The notes: generated by a model from the sequence alone, not told the origin. Positions 24,819-33,815 are shown, numbered from the stretch's first letter. The stretch: 42,708 nucleotides of DNA from Myxococcales bacterium (GCA_013215605.1 JABSQW010000026.1:1-42708); one strand, 5' to 3'. Made by a program: numbers and translations.

Positions 24819-26057
24819 TCATTCCTCGCGCTCGCCCCTCTTGATCTGGAGCGACAGCCCCGCTCGCTCCGGTTCGAGATTGCCGCGCAGGATCGCGCTC
24901 GATCCAAAACGGTCGCGCAGCTCGTCGAGTGCGCGGTTCAGCTTCGAGCGCCGCTCGACACCTCCCGGGCGATCGAACATCGAGAGCTGCTGCGCCGAGT
25001 GCGGTGCGCGCAGGATCCCGGTGACGCCGACCCCGAGCAATCGAATCGGCTCGGAGAGCGCGGCGCGATCGAGTAGCGCGAAGCCCGCGCGGGAGATCAC
25101 GTCACCGTCGTCGGTCGGCGTGTCGAGCGTGGTGCGACGCGTGAGCAGCGGGTAGCCGCGCGGACCCGGCGCGCGGCGGCGCGCGAGCTTGAGTTTCAAC
25201 ACGACCGTGCGCGCGCGCAGCTCGTCGTTGCGCAGACGCCGCGCCACCGATTCGGCGTGCGCGATGACCGTGCTCTCGAGCGTGCGCCGATCGGAGACAT
25301 CCTGCGAGAAGGTGTTCTCCTCGCTGTAGGATACGGGCTCGCGATACGGCTCGACATCGCTCACGTCTTCACCGCGCGCGAGATGCGCCACGCCGAGCCC
25401 CCACTCGCCGAGCGCCGCCTCGATGAGGCCGTCGTCGCTGCGAGCGACGTCCCCCACGGTCTCGAAGCCGGCCGCTGCTAGACGCGCCTGGGCCACGGGA
25501 CCCACGCCCCACAGCCGGCTCACGGGAAGCGGATCGAGAAACTCCCGAACCCGGTCGTCCAGAACCTCGATCAGGCCGTCGGGCTTCGCGACATCGCTCG
25601 CGATCTTCGCGACCATCTTCACCGGTGCGATCCCCACCGAAACCGCGAGCTGTGTGGTCTCGCGCACCTCGGCGCGCAGGCGATGGCCGAGTTCCGCCGC
25701 GGGGCCGAACAGGCGCTCGGTGCCAGATACGTCGAGGAAGGCCTCATCGAGGGAGAGGCCCTGCACCTTCGGCGTGAATCGGCGAAACACCTCGAAGATC
25801 GCCCGCGACTCGCGCGCGTAGCGCTTCATGTCGCCGCGTACGAAGATGCCATCCGGACAGAGCCGGCGGGCCTCGACGCTCGGCATCGCGGAGTGGACAC
25901 CGAAGCGGCGCGCCTCGTAGCTCGCCGCCGCGACGACGCCGCGATGGCCGTCGCCACCCACCATGACCGGCCGGCCGCGAAGCGCCGGACGGTCGCGTTG
26001 CTCGATGGACGCGTAGAAGGCATCCATGTCCGCATGCAGGATGACCCGTCGTCGCAC
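24819..26057 (-). CDS. dinB: DNA polymerase IV (Y-family translesion polymerase)
   Basis: This 412-residue error-prone polymerase extends DNA past lesions and mispaired ends. Catalytic residues are intact: ILHADMDAFYASIEQRD with two Asp, and LSLDEAFLDVSG with the Asp-Glu pair. The helix-hairpin-helix region SRLWGVGPVAQARL and the little-finger domain (SYSEENTFSQDV...) follow. QLSMF at about 357-361 is a clamp-binding motif, unusually 50 residues before the C-terminus rather than at it. The start is GTG at 26057. It faces imuAB convergently, and its leader lacks the AGGCGAA direct repeats seen before imuA and dnaE2, so it may be regulated differently. The divergent peptidase gene starts 94 bases away. 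Confidence 0.96.
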   Translation of the reverse strand: MRRRVILHADMDAFYASIEQRDRPALRGRPVMVGGDGHRGVVAAASYEARRFGVHSAMPSVEARRLCPDGIFVRGDMKRYARESRAIFEVFRRFTPKVQGLSLDEAFLDVSGTERLFGPAAELGHRLRAEVRETTQLAVSVGIAPVKMVAKIASDVAKPDGLIEVLDDRVREFLDPLPVSRLWGVGPVAQARLAAAGFETVGDVARSDDGLIEAALGEWGLGVAHLARGEDVSDVEPYREPVSYSEENTFSQDVSDRRTLESTVIAHAESVARRLRNDELRARTVVLKLKLARRRAPGPRGYPLLTRRTTLDTPTDDGDVISRAGFALLDRAALSEPIRLLGVGVTGILRAPHSAQQLSMFDRPGGVERRSKLNRALDELRDRFGSSAILRGNLEPERAGLSLQIKRGEREE

Positions 26058-26151
26058 CCCAGGATCTTATCGCGGTATCCTCCGGCGCCGGATCCGCGCG
26101 GGGGGGGGCTCACGACGGAATCCGCGTCTCTCTCGCGCACAAGGGGGAACG

Positions 26152-27966
26152 ATGACCGAGCCCGTGACCGAAGCCGCACCCGAGGGTGGAGCCGCCACCG
26201 GCGTCCGCTGGAACCTCGACGACCTCTACACGAGCGTGGACGATCCGAGCATCGACGCCGACCTCGACGCCGGGCTCGAACGTTCGACGGCATTCGCGAA
26301 GACGCACCGCGATCGCGTGCGCGAGCTCTCACCGAGCCAGCTCTCCCTCGCCGTCGACGAGCTCGAGGGGATCCACGAGCTCGTGGGTCGAGCGGCCGTG
26401 TACGCGAGCCTCCTGTTCGCAGCGGACACCTCGGATCCGCGCCACGGCGCCCTGCTGCAGCGCGTCCAGGAGAGGGGCACGCAGATCCGCAACGCGCTGC
26501 TGTTCTTCGAGCTCGAGTGGGTGTCGCTCGAGGACACTGCAGCGGACGCGATCCTCGCCGACGACCAGCTCGCGAAACGACGCCACTTCCTCCACTCCAT
26601 GCGCCGCTACAAGGCGCACGTCCTCTCCGAGGCGGAAGAGCGCGTCCTCGAAGAGGCTGCGAACACGGGCCGCCGCGCCTTCAGTCGCCTGTTCGACGAG
26701 TTCGTCGCATCGATGACGTTCTCCGTAACGCTCGAAGGCGAGACCCGGGAAATGGGCGAGGAAGAGGTGCTGTCGCTCCTGTACGCGCCCGAACGCCCCA
26801 TCCGCCGGGAGGCGGCGCGCGCGCTCACCACCGGCCTTCGAGACCACGCGCGGCCCCTCGCGTTCATCTTCAATACGCTCGTGCAGGACAAGGCCGTCGA
26901 CGACCGGCTTCGCAGCTATGCTGGCCCCGTCGCGTCGCGCAATCTTGCAAACGAGATCAGCGACGAGAGCGTCGACTCGCTGATCGAGGCCTGCGTTTCG
27001 CGCTACGACCTCGTCGCTCGCTACTACCGTTTGAAAGCGAAGATCCTCGGCATCGATTCCCTCGAGGACTACGACCGCTACGCACCACTCAGTGCCGCAG
27101 GGGCGACGCGCTCGTTCGACAACGCGCGCGACATCGTGCTCGGCGCGTACGGCGACTTCGCACCCGACATGGCGGCCATCGCGAAGCGTTTCTTCGACAA
27201 GCGCTGGATCGACGCAGAGCTGCGCCCGGGTAAGCGCGGCGGTGCGTTCTGCGCGTCGAGCCTGCCGAAGCTCCACCCCTACGTACTCCTGAACTACACG
27301 GGAAATCTGCGCGACGTGATGACCGTCGCCCATGAGCTCGGCCACGGCGTCCACCAGTTCCTCGCCGCCGAACAAGGCCTCTTCGAGCTCGACACGCCGC
27401 TCACCACCGCCGAGACGGCGAGCGTCTTCGGCGAGATGCTCGTCTTCCGCCGGTTGATGCGCGAGGAGAGCGACCCGTCGGTGCGGCTCGGCCTGCTGTG
27501 CGGAAAGCTCGAGGACGCGTTCGCCACCGTCTTCCGCCAGGTGGCGATGACCCGCTTCGAGCAGACCCTCCACACCGCGCGCCGCGAGGAGGGAGAGCTC
27601 GCGATTCCGCGCATCAACGAGCTCTGGATGGACGCCAACCGGCCGATGTTCGGCGACTCGGTCCACCTGTCCGACGACTATGCGTGGTGGTGGCTGTACA
27701 TCCCCCACTTCGTCCACTCGCCGTTCTACTGCTACGCGTACGCGTTCGGCGAGCTGCTCGTCCTGGCGCTGCTTCGCTGTTACGACGAGCAGGGAGACGC
27801 GTTCGTCCCCCGCTATCTCGACCTCCTGCGAGCCGGCGGCTCCGACACGCCCGAGGCCCTGCTCTCGAAGATGGGCCTCGACATCGCCGATCCCGACTTT
27901 TGGAAGGGCGGTTTGTCACTGCTCGAGGATCTTCTCGTGCAGGCCGAACAGCTGGCCAGCCAGTAG
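26152..27966 (+). CDS. pepF: M3-family oligoendopeptidase (PepF type)
   Basis: This 604-residue cytoplasmic zinc metallopeptidase probably degrades short peptides released by proteasome-like or other proteases. The thermolysin-type motif HELGHGVH begins at about residue 394 and contains two zinc histidines and the catalytic Glu. The third ligand is in the following TTAETASVFGEM helix. NLDDLYTSVDDPSIDADL at the N-terminus, the helical PepF N-terminal domain, and PHFVHSPFYCYAYAFGELL near the C-terminus are all family signatures. Length matches oligoendopeptidase F. AAGGGGGAACG precedes the ATG at 26152; the ORF-track start at 26026 overlaps dinB. There is no signal peptide. Confidence 0.95.
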   Translation: MTEPVTEAAPEGGAATGVRWNLDDLYTSVDDPSIDADLDAGLERSTAFAKTHRDRVRELSPSQLSLAVDELEGIHELVGRAAVYASLLFAADTSDPRHGALLQRVQERGTQIRNALLFFELEWVSLEDTAADAILADDQLAKRRHFLHSMRRYKAHVLSEAEERVLEEAANTGRRAFSRLFDEFVASMTFSVTLEGETREMGEEEVLSLLYAPERPIRREAARALTTGLRDHARPLAFIFNTLVQDKAVDDRLRSYAGPVASRNLANEISDESVDSLIEACVSRYDLVARYYRLKAKILGIDSLEDYDRYAPLSAAGATRSFDNARDIVLGAYGDFAPDMAAIAKRFFDKRWIDAELRPGKRGGAFCASSLPKLHPYVLLNYTGNLRDVMTVAHELGHGVHQFLAAEQGLFELDTPLTTAETASVFGEMLVFRRLMREESDPSVRLGLLCGKLEDAFATVFRQVAMTRFEQTLHTARREEGELAIPRINELWMDANRPMFGDSVHLSDDYAWWWLYIPHFVHSPFYCYAYAFGELLVLALLRCYDEQGDAFVPRYLDLLRAGGSDTPEALLSKMGLDIADPDFWKGGLSLLEDLLVQAEQLASQ

Positions 27967-28016
27967 CCGTGGGATCCGCGACCGACCGGCAATCGCGCCG
28001 GCGCGAGCGGGTCGAG

Positions 28017-28102
28017 CTTGGGGCAACTTGGGGACTTGGGGACGTGGTTACGTCCTGGCGACTTGGGGACATTCCTCGAATAGCGTGGGCGTGTCCCCGA
28101 GT
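28017..28102. repeat. Tandem CTTGGGG copies with an inverted end, REP-like
   Basis: CTTGGGG occurs at 28017, 28027, 28035 and 28062. The last copy is the left arm of an inverted repeat: ACTTGGGGACA (28061-28071) against TGTCCCCGAGT (28092-28102), one mismatch, 20-base loop. GACGT-GGTT-ACGTC (28041-28054) forms a smaller hairpin inside. The element fills the 176-base gap between pepF and the next gene. It resembles dispersed REP-type palindromes that are moved by RAYT transposases; no transposase is nearby. Confidence 0.5.
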
Positions 28103-28142
28103 TGTGTCGGCGGGGGGGCGGGAGGGCCGGTAGACTGACGCG

Positions 28143-29294
28143 ATGCCGGGACGCCCTGAACGGGCCGCTGCAGCCGAGGGGGCGGATCGCGGCGATCGGT
28201 TGTTTCGCGCGTCCGCGGCCGTGGCGCTCTTGCTTCACGCGTGGCTTCTCGCGAGTGCCGACGGTTTGCGCGGCGGTGTCGATCTCCTCGCTCACCTGCG
28301 TCTCATGGAGGCGATGGGCGCCGATCCCGCCCTCCGCAGCGTCTACGCGCCTGCGTTTCACGGGTTCGGTGCGGTGTTCGCACCGGTCGTGGGGCTCGAG
28401 ATCGTGCCGCGGATGTTCGCCTTCGTCGGCGCCTGCGCGTGGATCGGCGGGTTCCGCTTCTTCCAGCGCGCCGTCGGCCTGCCCGCCGAGTCTTCGGCGC
28501 TGTTCGCACTTGCGCCATACGCGTTTGGATTCAGCGCCTGCCTCCCGAAGGTCGAGGCGGCCGGCTACGGGTTTCTGTGCGTCGGACTCGGCCTGCTCCA
28601 CACCCGCCGTTACGTCGGCGCGGCGGTGGTCGTAGCACTCACCTTCTGGATCCACACGGCATCTGCGCTGCTGCTCGGGCTGGCGGGGGGAGTCCTCGCG
28701 CTCGCGTCGGGTGACCGGCGCGCTCTCGTCTCCCTCGCGGTCGGAGCACTTCTCGCTTCGCCGCTGCAGCTCGCGCACCTCGCCGCCGGCTGCTCGCTCC
28801 CGGAGGCGCTGCGCCTGACGCGCGTCGACTATCTGATCAAGGGCCGCACGAGCAACCTGGCGAACTGGGTACCGCTGCTCGTGCTCGCGAATCCTCTGGC
28901 CCTGATCGCCGCGGGCCTCGGCGCCCGGGCGCTATGGCGCTCTCAACGACCCATCGCCGTGCTCTCCGCGGTGCTCGCGGTGATCTATTTCAACGAGCTC
29001 TGGCTCGCGCCGTTCGGCCAGCGCATCTCCCTCGATCTCCTGCGCGGGCTCTCGGTGCTGGCACTTCCCGTCGCCATTGCGGGCGGCATCGGACTCGCGG
29101 CGCGCCGCAGCCTCGCGCCCTGGTGGATTGCGCTCTGCGTTCTGTGGGCGATCGGCGCTTCGATCAGCGCGGTGCCCCGCGTTTGCTTCACGCGCCCCAT
29201 CTCGCTCAGCGAGATCCGCGGCCTGGAAGTGTCGCGCTGCAGCTTCTCCTGGCGCGGGCCGAACGTGCAGCGACCGGAACGGATGCGCCGGTAG
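28143..29294 (+). CDS. Multi-pass membrane protein, function unknown
   Basis: This 383-residue protein has about nine to ten hydrophobic segments, starting with FRASAAVALLLHAWLLASA and ending before the soluble C-terminal tail ISLSEIRGLEVSRCSFSWRGPN. An acidic residue in the first loop (GGVDLLAHLRLMEAMGAD) recalls polytopic glycosyltransferases of the GT-C fold, but I see no clear DD or ExD motif, so this is only a structural comparison. The C-terminal tail with a Cys pair would be periplasmic or cytoplasmic depending on topology. I used ATG 28143; no strong Shine-Dalgarno is present. It is followed 52 bases later by a broken SDR gene. I do not assign a function. Confidence 0.7.
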   Translation: MPGRPERAAAAEGADRGDRLFRASAAVALLLHAWLLASADGLRGGVDLLAHLRLMEAMGADPALRSVYAPAFHGFGAVFAPVVGLEIVPRMFAFVGACAWIGGFRFFQRAVGLPAESSALFALAPYAFGFSACLPKVEAAGYGFLCVGLGLLHTRRYVGAAVVVALTFWIHTASALLLGLAGGVLALASGDRRALVSLAVGALLASPLQLAHLAAGCSLPEALRLTRVDYLIKGRTSNLANWVPLLVLANPLALIAAGLGARALWRSQRPIAVLSAVLAVIYFNELWLAPFGQRISLDLLRGLSVLALPVAIAGGIGLAARRSLAPWWIALCVLWAIGASISAVPRVCFTRPISLSEIRGLEVSRCSFSWRGPNVQRPERMRR

Positions 29295-29346
29295 TGCAAT
29301 CGCCGCGCGGTTTCATCCGGAGCCGCGGTAGAGCAACGAGGCGGCG

Positions 29347-29529
29347 ATGGGCGAGCTGCGATTCGAAGATCGCGTGGTGTTGGTGACGGGGGCCGGTGGT
29401 GGTCTCGGTCGCGCGCACGCGCTGCTGCTCGCGAAGCGCGGGACTCGCGTCGTCGTGAACGACATCCTGCTCTTCCAGGCCGGTTTCGCGGCCGTCGGCG
29501 CGCGCGTGAAGGAGTTGGAGAGCGACTGA
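29347..29529 (+). pseudogene. Truncated short-chain dehydrogenase (SDR) remnant
   Basis: The first 40 residues are a perfect SDR start: [20 protein letters not shown] gives the glycine-rich NAD(P) loop and is followed by [14 protein letters not shown], the end of the second beta strand. A whole SDR should continue for about 200 more residues with the Ser-Tyr-Lys catalytic triad. Instead the frame goes to [20 protein letters not shown] and stops. The junction is near base 29464, so an internal deletion joined the start of the gene to another short sequence. GAGG precedes the ATG, so the remnant may still be translated as a 60-residue peptide. The parent resembles the 3-hydroxyacyl-CoA-type SDRs of the 17-beta-HSD4 group. 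Confidence 0.6.
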
Positions 29530-29533
29530 TCGA

Positions 29534-30910
29534 TCAGCAGCGAAGCGCGGCCGACCCCTCGGTTCGCGCGGCTGCGAACTCGCGAGCAATTCGCGTGGCG
29601 GCGCGCATACCGCTCGTGACGCCGCCCTCGACGTCCGGCGCCACGAGGTAGTCACCGGCGAACGCGACGCGCGGAGTGCGATCGATGCGATCGACGAAGC
29701 GCTCGACCCGGGTTGGATGACCGACCGAGAAGAGCGGGACGGCGTTGGGGCGACGTGAGACGCGCGCGTCCCGCACCGCGATCCGACCGATCGGCGTGCG
29801 CGACAGATCACGGAGCGCTCGCTCCACGAGCGCGCCATCGCTCGCGCGAAGATCGTCCTCCACGACCGCGGGTGACGACCAGAGCGTGAGCACGGTGGTG
29901 CGCTGACCCTCGTCGTCAGCGCGGAGACGACCGATCCGGATCGAGATCGACGCGTGCCCCTCCCGGCGCGGCAACACGAAGCTCCTGTTCAACAGAGGCG
30001 CCGGCAGCGGCGCCAATACGAGATGGACGCCCAGCCGGGGTGCGTAGCGAACGGACTCGAAGAACCCCGCCTCGTCGGGAGTGAGCTTCGCACAGACCCG
30101 GGACACGTGCGCAGCCGATACCGCGACGACGACGGCGTCGGCCAACGCGTTTCGCTCGTCGCCGCGCACGCGGTAGCGAACGCGCGCGCCGTCGGTCTCG
30201 GATTCGACCGCAACGACCTCGCACTCGCGACGGACGCGCACGCGCGCGGCGAGGGCGTCGACCAGCTCCCGCCCGCCGCGCGCGAAGGCGATCGGCCTGC
30301 CGGGAAGCCACCAGCGAAGCCCTGCCTCTAGGGCAAAGGCGCGAGAGAGCTCGTATGTTGGGCAGCTCGTGGCCGCTTCGGCCACCGGGCCGAGCACGAG
30401 CTGTGCCGCGTCGCGGCCGGCGAACCGAAGCGCATCTTCGGCGTAGCTCGTCGTGTCGAGTCGCTGCACCCACTCGGCGCGCGCCATTCGCAGCCGCCGC
30501 CCCCACAACAACGCGCGCGCTCCATAGCTCGCCAGGCCGAGTCGCGCACCGAGCGGCAACAGCGACGTCGCGAGATATCCGACGAGACCGCGCCCCCGTT
30601 CCCCGTACAGGCGTCCATCGCGCAGGACCGCGACGTCGGCGCGGTCCCTCGCGTGGGGGGCGCCCGCCGAAACAGGTTGCCGTACCCCGCCGACGTCGAG
30701 CTGCTGGGCCAGGCGCAGCGTGTTGACGTCGAAGCGCTCATCGAAGCTCTCACCGGTGTCGATCTCCGGTTCGTCCGCGTCGACAACACCGAGGTGACCG
30801 CCCGGCTGATCGGACGCCTCGAGAACCTCCACCTGATGGCCGGCGCGCAGGAGTCGCCACGCGCAGGTCAGTCCGGCCAGCCCGCCGCCGACGACGACGA
30901 TGGACGCCAC
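29534..30910 (-). CDS. FAD-dependent amine-oxidase/protoporphyrinogen-oxidase-like protein
   Basis: This 458-residue flavoprotein has the N-terminal dinucleotide fold IVVVGGGLAGLTCAWRLLRAGHQVEVLEASDQPGG, as in monoamine oxidase, phytoene desaturase and HemG/HemY-type enzymes. The C-terminal FAD-binding segment VAFAGDYLVAPDVEGGVTSGMRAA closes the fold, so the protein is complete. The middle, more variable substrate-binding part does not allow a specific substrate to be named; oxidation of an amine, porphyrinogen or isoprenoid are the main possibilities. The start is GTG 30910. It lies two bases after the stop of the response-regulator gene on the same strand, which suggests a two-gene operon. 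GAGG is about ten bases upstream. Confidence 0.85.
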   Translation of the reverse strand: MASIVVVGGGLAGLTCAWRLLRAGHQVEVLEASDQPGGHLGVVDADEPEIDTGESFDERFDVNTLRLAQQLDVGGVRQPVSAGAPHARDRADVAVLRDGRLYGERGRGLVGYLATSLLPLGARLGLASYGARALLWGRRLRMARAEWVQRLDTTSYAEDALRFAGRDAAQLVLGPVAEAATSCPTYELSRAFALEAGLRWWLPGRPIAFARGGRELVDALAARVRVRRECEVVAVESETDGARVRYRVRGDERNALADAVVVAVSAAHVSRVCAKLTPDEAGFFESVRYAPRLGVHLVLAPLPAPLLNRSFVLPRREGHASISIRIGRLRADDEGQRTTVLTLWSSPAVVEDDLRASDGALVERALRDLSRTPIGRIAVRDARVSRRPNAVPLFSVGHPTRVERFVDRIDRTPRVAFAGDYLVAPDVEGGVTSGMRAATRIAREFAAARTEGSAALRC

Positions 30911-30912
30911 GT

Positions 30913-31305
30913 CTAGGGAACCTCGAGGATCTGTGACTCGCCGACAGCGCGCAGCAGCGCCTCGGGCGGGAACGACTTGCGGAGAAAGACTCCGTCGTGG
31001 GACTTCAAGAGCTCCCGCAGCGGATCGTCGAGCGCTTCCCCACTCGTGAGCACGAGCCCCACCTCGCGCTGCAGCGCGGCCACGGCCCTCGCAATCTCAC
31101 CGGCGCCGCGGGGGACGATCGCTGCGTCGAGCACCGCGACGCGAATCTCGGAGCCCCGCTCCGCGCAGATCTGTTGCGCGGCGTCGCCATCGCTGGCGCT
31201 CACCACAGCGTAGCCGGCGCGCAGCAGCAACCGCTCGACGAGCCGGAGCAGCTGCGGCTCGTCCTCTGCGACGAGGACCAGCGGTCCATCGACGGTGGGA
31301 CTCAC
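30913..31305 (-). CDS. Single-domain response regulator
   Basis: This 130-residue protein is one receiver domain without a DNA-binding or other output part. Glu14-Asp15 form the acidic pocket, Asp60 in VAVLDAAI is the phosphoacceptor, the conserved Thr/Ser position is in LTSG, and the lysine is in LRKSFPP. All residues for phosphorylation are therefore present. The start is placed at GTG 31305; the ORF-track start adds 15 residues. It directly precedes the FAD oxidoreductase gene. CheY-like stand-alone receivers usually act by protein contact or as phosphate carriers. The hybrid kinase at 7.2-9.2 kb is a possible partner, but only by inference. Confidence 0.85.
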   Translation of the reverse strand: MSPTVDGPLVLVAEDEPQLLRLVERLLLRAGYAVVSASDGDAAQQICAERGSEIRVAVLDAAIVPRGAGEIARAVAALQREVGLVLTSGEALDDPLRELLKSHDGVFLRKSFPPEALLRAVGESQILEVP

Positions 31306-31410
31306 GCGCGGAAGATACCGAAATGCCGACGGCTGGCTTCGCCCCTCCACCCCAATCGGCTGGGGCTTCCCGTCGCGGGCGCGAAGGTCTCGCCCCGCGC
31401 ACCCTCCGAC

Positions 31411-32652
31411 CTACTCGATGTGCCGGAGCGTGCTCAGCATCCCAACGCTCGCGACGACGAGGAGCATCGCAATTCCCAGCAGCCCGAGGCTCTGCTCGGG
31501 ACCGAAGCGCGCCACCAACGCACCCGACAGCGGCGCACCCACCACCCCCGCGGCGCCCATGAAGCCAAATGTGTAGGTCGCGAGCACACGACCACGTGAC
31601 GCCGCAAGTGCGCTCTCCTGAAAAGTCGTGCGGCCCGCGATCATGAAGACCGAGCCGAAGATCCCCCACAGCCAGATCCCGAAGACCGTGCCCCAGAGTG
31701 GAAGCCCCGAGGCCAGAACGAGGAGAACAACCGCGCCGCCGCCCAGCGCTGCGAGCTGCGAGCGCCCCTTCCGTCGCAGCCCGCCGCGTGCGACGATCGC
31801 GAGCGACCCGGTGATCGTTCCGAAGGGGAACATCGTGCTCACGAGGGCGATCTCGAAGACGCCACCGCCGTAGGTATCCCGCATCATCAGCGGCAGTACC
31901 ACCTGAAAGGGTCCAACGAACAGGATGCCGACGGCCATCACGAGCACGAGCGTCGGGAGTAGCACCGACGATCCCGCCACCTCGCGAATTCCGGTGAACA
32001 GCGAACCCACCGAGAGTCGTTCCGAAGCCGTCGACGCTCGGCCGATCGCAGCGGGCAGCCGACTCAGCGCGGGCGCACCAGTGAAGAGCAGAAAACTCTG
32101 CACCACCAGCATCGCCGCGGGGCCGACGAAACGCGTCGCACTCGCAAGGAGCGCTCCGAGCGCCTGGCTGCCCCACTGCGTGACGTTCATCGACGCCACG
32201 GCACGACCCAGATCGTCGCCCGCCACTTCCGAGAGCAGCGAGTCGCGCGCCGGCAGGATGAACGCCTGCAGGGTTCCCATTGCAAGCGCGTAGCCGATCA
32301 GTACGCCGTACGCGAGTCGACCGGTCGCGACCATCGCGGCGAGACCCAGCACCAGCACGCCCGCGACGATGTGGAGCGTCATCAGAAGCCGCCGCCGATC
32401 GGATCGATCCGCGAAGGCACCGCCGAACAGAACCAACACGACGGACGGCAACATGAGCGCGCTCTGCGCGGCTCCAACGCGCGACGGCGTCTCCTCGAGC
32501 TCCACGACGAGCAGGGTCGAGAAGAGCACCGCCTGCAGGCCGAACGAGCCGAACCAACCGGCCGCTCCGAGGAGGAACGGCAAGAGCAGCGGCGCATCCG
32601 CGGATTCCGCTTCGGGAACCCCGGGCGGGGACTCGGGAGCGGGCTCGGACAT
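31411..32652 (-). CDS. Major facilitator superfamily transporter (MFS_3/enterobactin-exporter type)
   Basis: This 413-residue inner-membrane carrier has twelve predicted hydrophobic segments in two halves. GGAFADRSDRRRLLMTLH is the loop 2-3 motif (GxxxDRxxRR) of the MFS. LLPFLLGAAGWFGSFGLQAVLFSTLL opens the membrane domain, after a soluble acidic start of about 27 residues. The overall pattern is that of the drug- and siderophore-exporter subgroup. The cargo cannot be named. I chose the ATG at 32652 (MSEPAPESPPG). The gene is in the same direction as the response regulator, with 105 bases between them, and is divergent from the DapB-like gene. Confidence 0.88.
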   Translation of the reverse strand: MSEPAPESPPGVPEAESADAPLLLPFLLGAAGWFGSFGLQAVLFSTLLVVELEETPSRVGAAQSALMLPSVVLVLFGGAFADRSDRRRLLMTLHIVAGVLVLGLAAMVATGRLAYGVLIGYALAMGTLQAFILPARDSLLSEVAGDDLGRAVASMNVTQWGSQALGALLASATRFVGPAAMLVVQSFLLFTGAPALSRLPAAIGRASTASERLSVGSLFTGIREVAGSSVLLPTLVLVMAVGILFVGPFQVVLPLMMRDTYGGGVFEIALVSTMFPFGTITGSLAIVARGGLRRKGRSQLAALGGGAVVLLVLASGLPLWGTVFGIWLWGIFGSVFMIAGRTTFQESALAASRGRVLATYTFGFMGAAGVVGAPLSGALVARFGPEQSLGLLGIAMLLVVASVGMLSTLRHIE

Positions 32653-32780
32653 CGCGGCATTCTGCCACGGGTCGGGTGGCGACGCGCGGGCTTCGGTTAG
32701 AGTGGGCATAACGGCTGTGAGCGGCGGTGGGCAGCGTCCCGACCCCGAGTGAAGAGGCGAGCGAAGGGAGGGGAAGTGGG

Positions 32781-33815
32781 ATGACGGGCTCGAAGCTTCG
32801 GGTCGTTCAGTGGACGACGGGAATCGTCGGCAAGGCCGCGGTTCGCGCCATGGCCGAGCACCCGCTCCTCGATGTCGTCGGTGGCTTCGCGTACAGCGCT
32901 GAAAAGGTGGGCCAGGATGTCGGCACCTTGTGCGGCATCGGCCCGCTCGGCGTCGTCGCCACGTCGGACGTCGACGCGCTGATTGGACTGAAGCCGGACT
33001 GCGTACTCTACAACCCTCTCTTTCCGGATATCGACGTGATGGAGCGCATCCTCGCGGCGGGCATCAACATCGTGTCGACGTCGTTCATCATCAGCGGACG
33101 CGCGTTCGGCGAAGTGGATCGCGGTCGCCTCGACGACGCCGCGCGGCGCGGCGGCGTCTCGCTCTACGGCTCGGGGGTGAATCCGGGCTTCGCCAATGTC
33201 TTCGCGCTGATCTCCACCGGAGTGTGTCGCAACGTGCAGCGGGTGTCGGTGCTCGAGTCGGTCGACTGCACCCACTACGCATCGGCCGAGAGCTGGGAGC
33301 AGTGCGGTCTCGGTCTGCCGATCGACCACCCGGACATCTCATCGATGGCGGAGAAGCTGACGAGTGTGTTTCAGGACGCGGTGGAGATGATGGCGCGCGC
33401 ACTGGCGGTCGACATCGATGAGATCCGCTACGACGTCGAGTTCGCCGAGGCCACAGAGAAGGTCGAACTCGGCTTCATGACCATCGAGAAGGGCTGCGCG
33501 ACGGGACTGCGCCACTGCTGGTCGGGCCTGGTCGGCGGGCGCCCGGTCATCGAACTCCCGATCATCTGGAAGCTCGGTTACACGATGACGCCCGACTGGC
33601 CCCTCGAGAACGGCTACGTGATCGAGATCGACGGCACGCCATCGGTGCGCAGTCGCATCGAGATGATCCACCCCGAGGGCTGGGACGCGCCAGACTTCGG
33701 TACCGTCACGGCGATGCCGGCCGTGCACGCGATTCCCGCGGTCTGCGACGCCCCGCCGGGCATCGTCCTGGCCCACGAGCTGCCGCTGATCGTGGCGGCT
33801 CACGTCACCGGGTAG
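32781..33815 (+). CDS. NAD(P)H-dependent dehydrogenase of the DapB-like/amine dehydrogenase family
   Basis: This 344-residue protein starts with a Rossmann fold, VVQWTTGIVGKAAVRAMAEHPLLDVVG, and has a DapB-like C-terminal domain. Proteins with this 'WxTGxVG' start are often labelled dihydrodipicolinate reductase-like; some relatives are 2,4-diaminopentanoate dehydrogenases or other amine dehydrogenases. The true substrate is not visible. GSGVNPGFANVFALISTGVC matches the second conserved block of this family. I chose the ATG at 32781, preceded by GGGAGGGGAAGTGGG. The gene ends 17 bases before the formate dehydrogenase, which is convergent. Functional connection to neighbours is unclear. Confidence 0.83.
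   Translation: MTGSKLRVVQWTTGIVGKAAVRAMAEHPLLDVVGGFAYSAEKVGQDVGTLCGIGPLGVVATSDVDALIGLKPDCVLYNPLFPDIDVMERILAAGINIVSTSFIISGRAFGEVDRGRLDDAARRGGVSLYGSGVNPGFANVFALISTGVCRNVQRVSVLESVDCTHYASAESWEQCGLGLPIDHPDISSMAEKLTSVFQDAVEMMARALAVDIDEIRYDVEFAEATEKVELGFMTIEKGCATGLRHCWSGLVGGRPVIELPIIWKLGYTMTPDWPLENGYVIEIDGTPSVRSRIEMIHPEGWDAPDFGTVTAMPAVHAIPAVCDAPPGIVLAHELPLIVAAHVTG

Noticed and set aside
26058-26151. Search for the AGGCGAA direct repeat before dinB
   Set aside because: No matching pair is present in the dinB-pepF gap on either strand.
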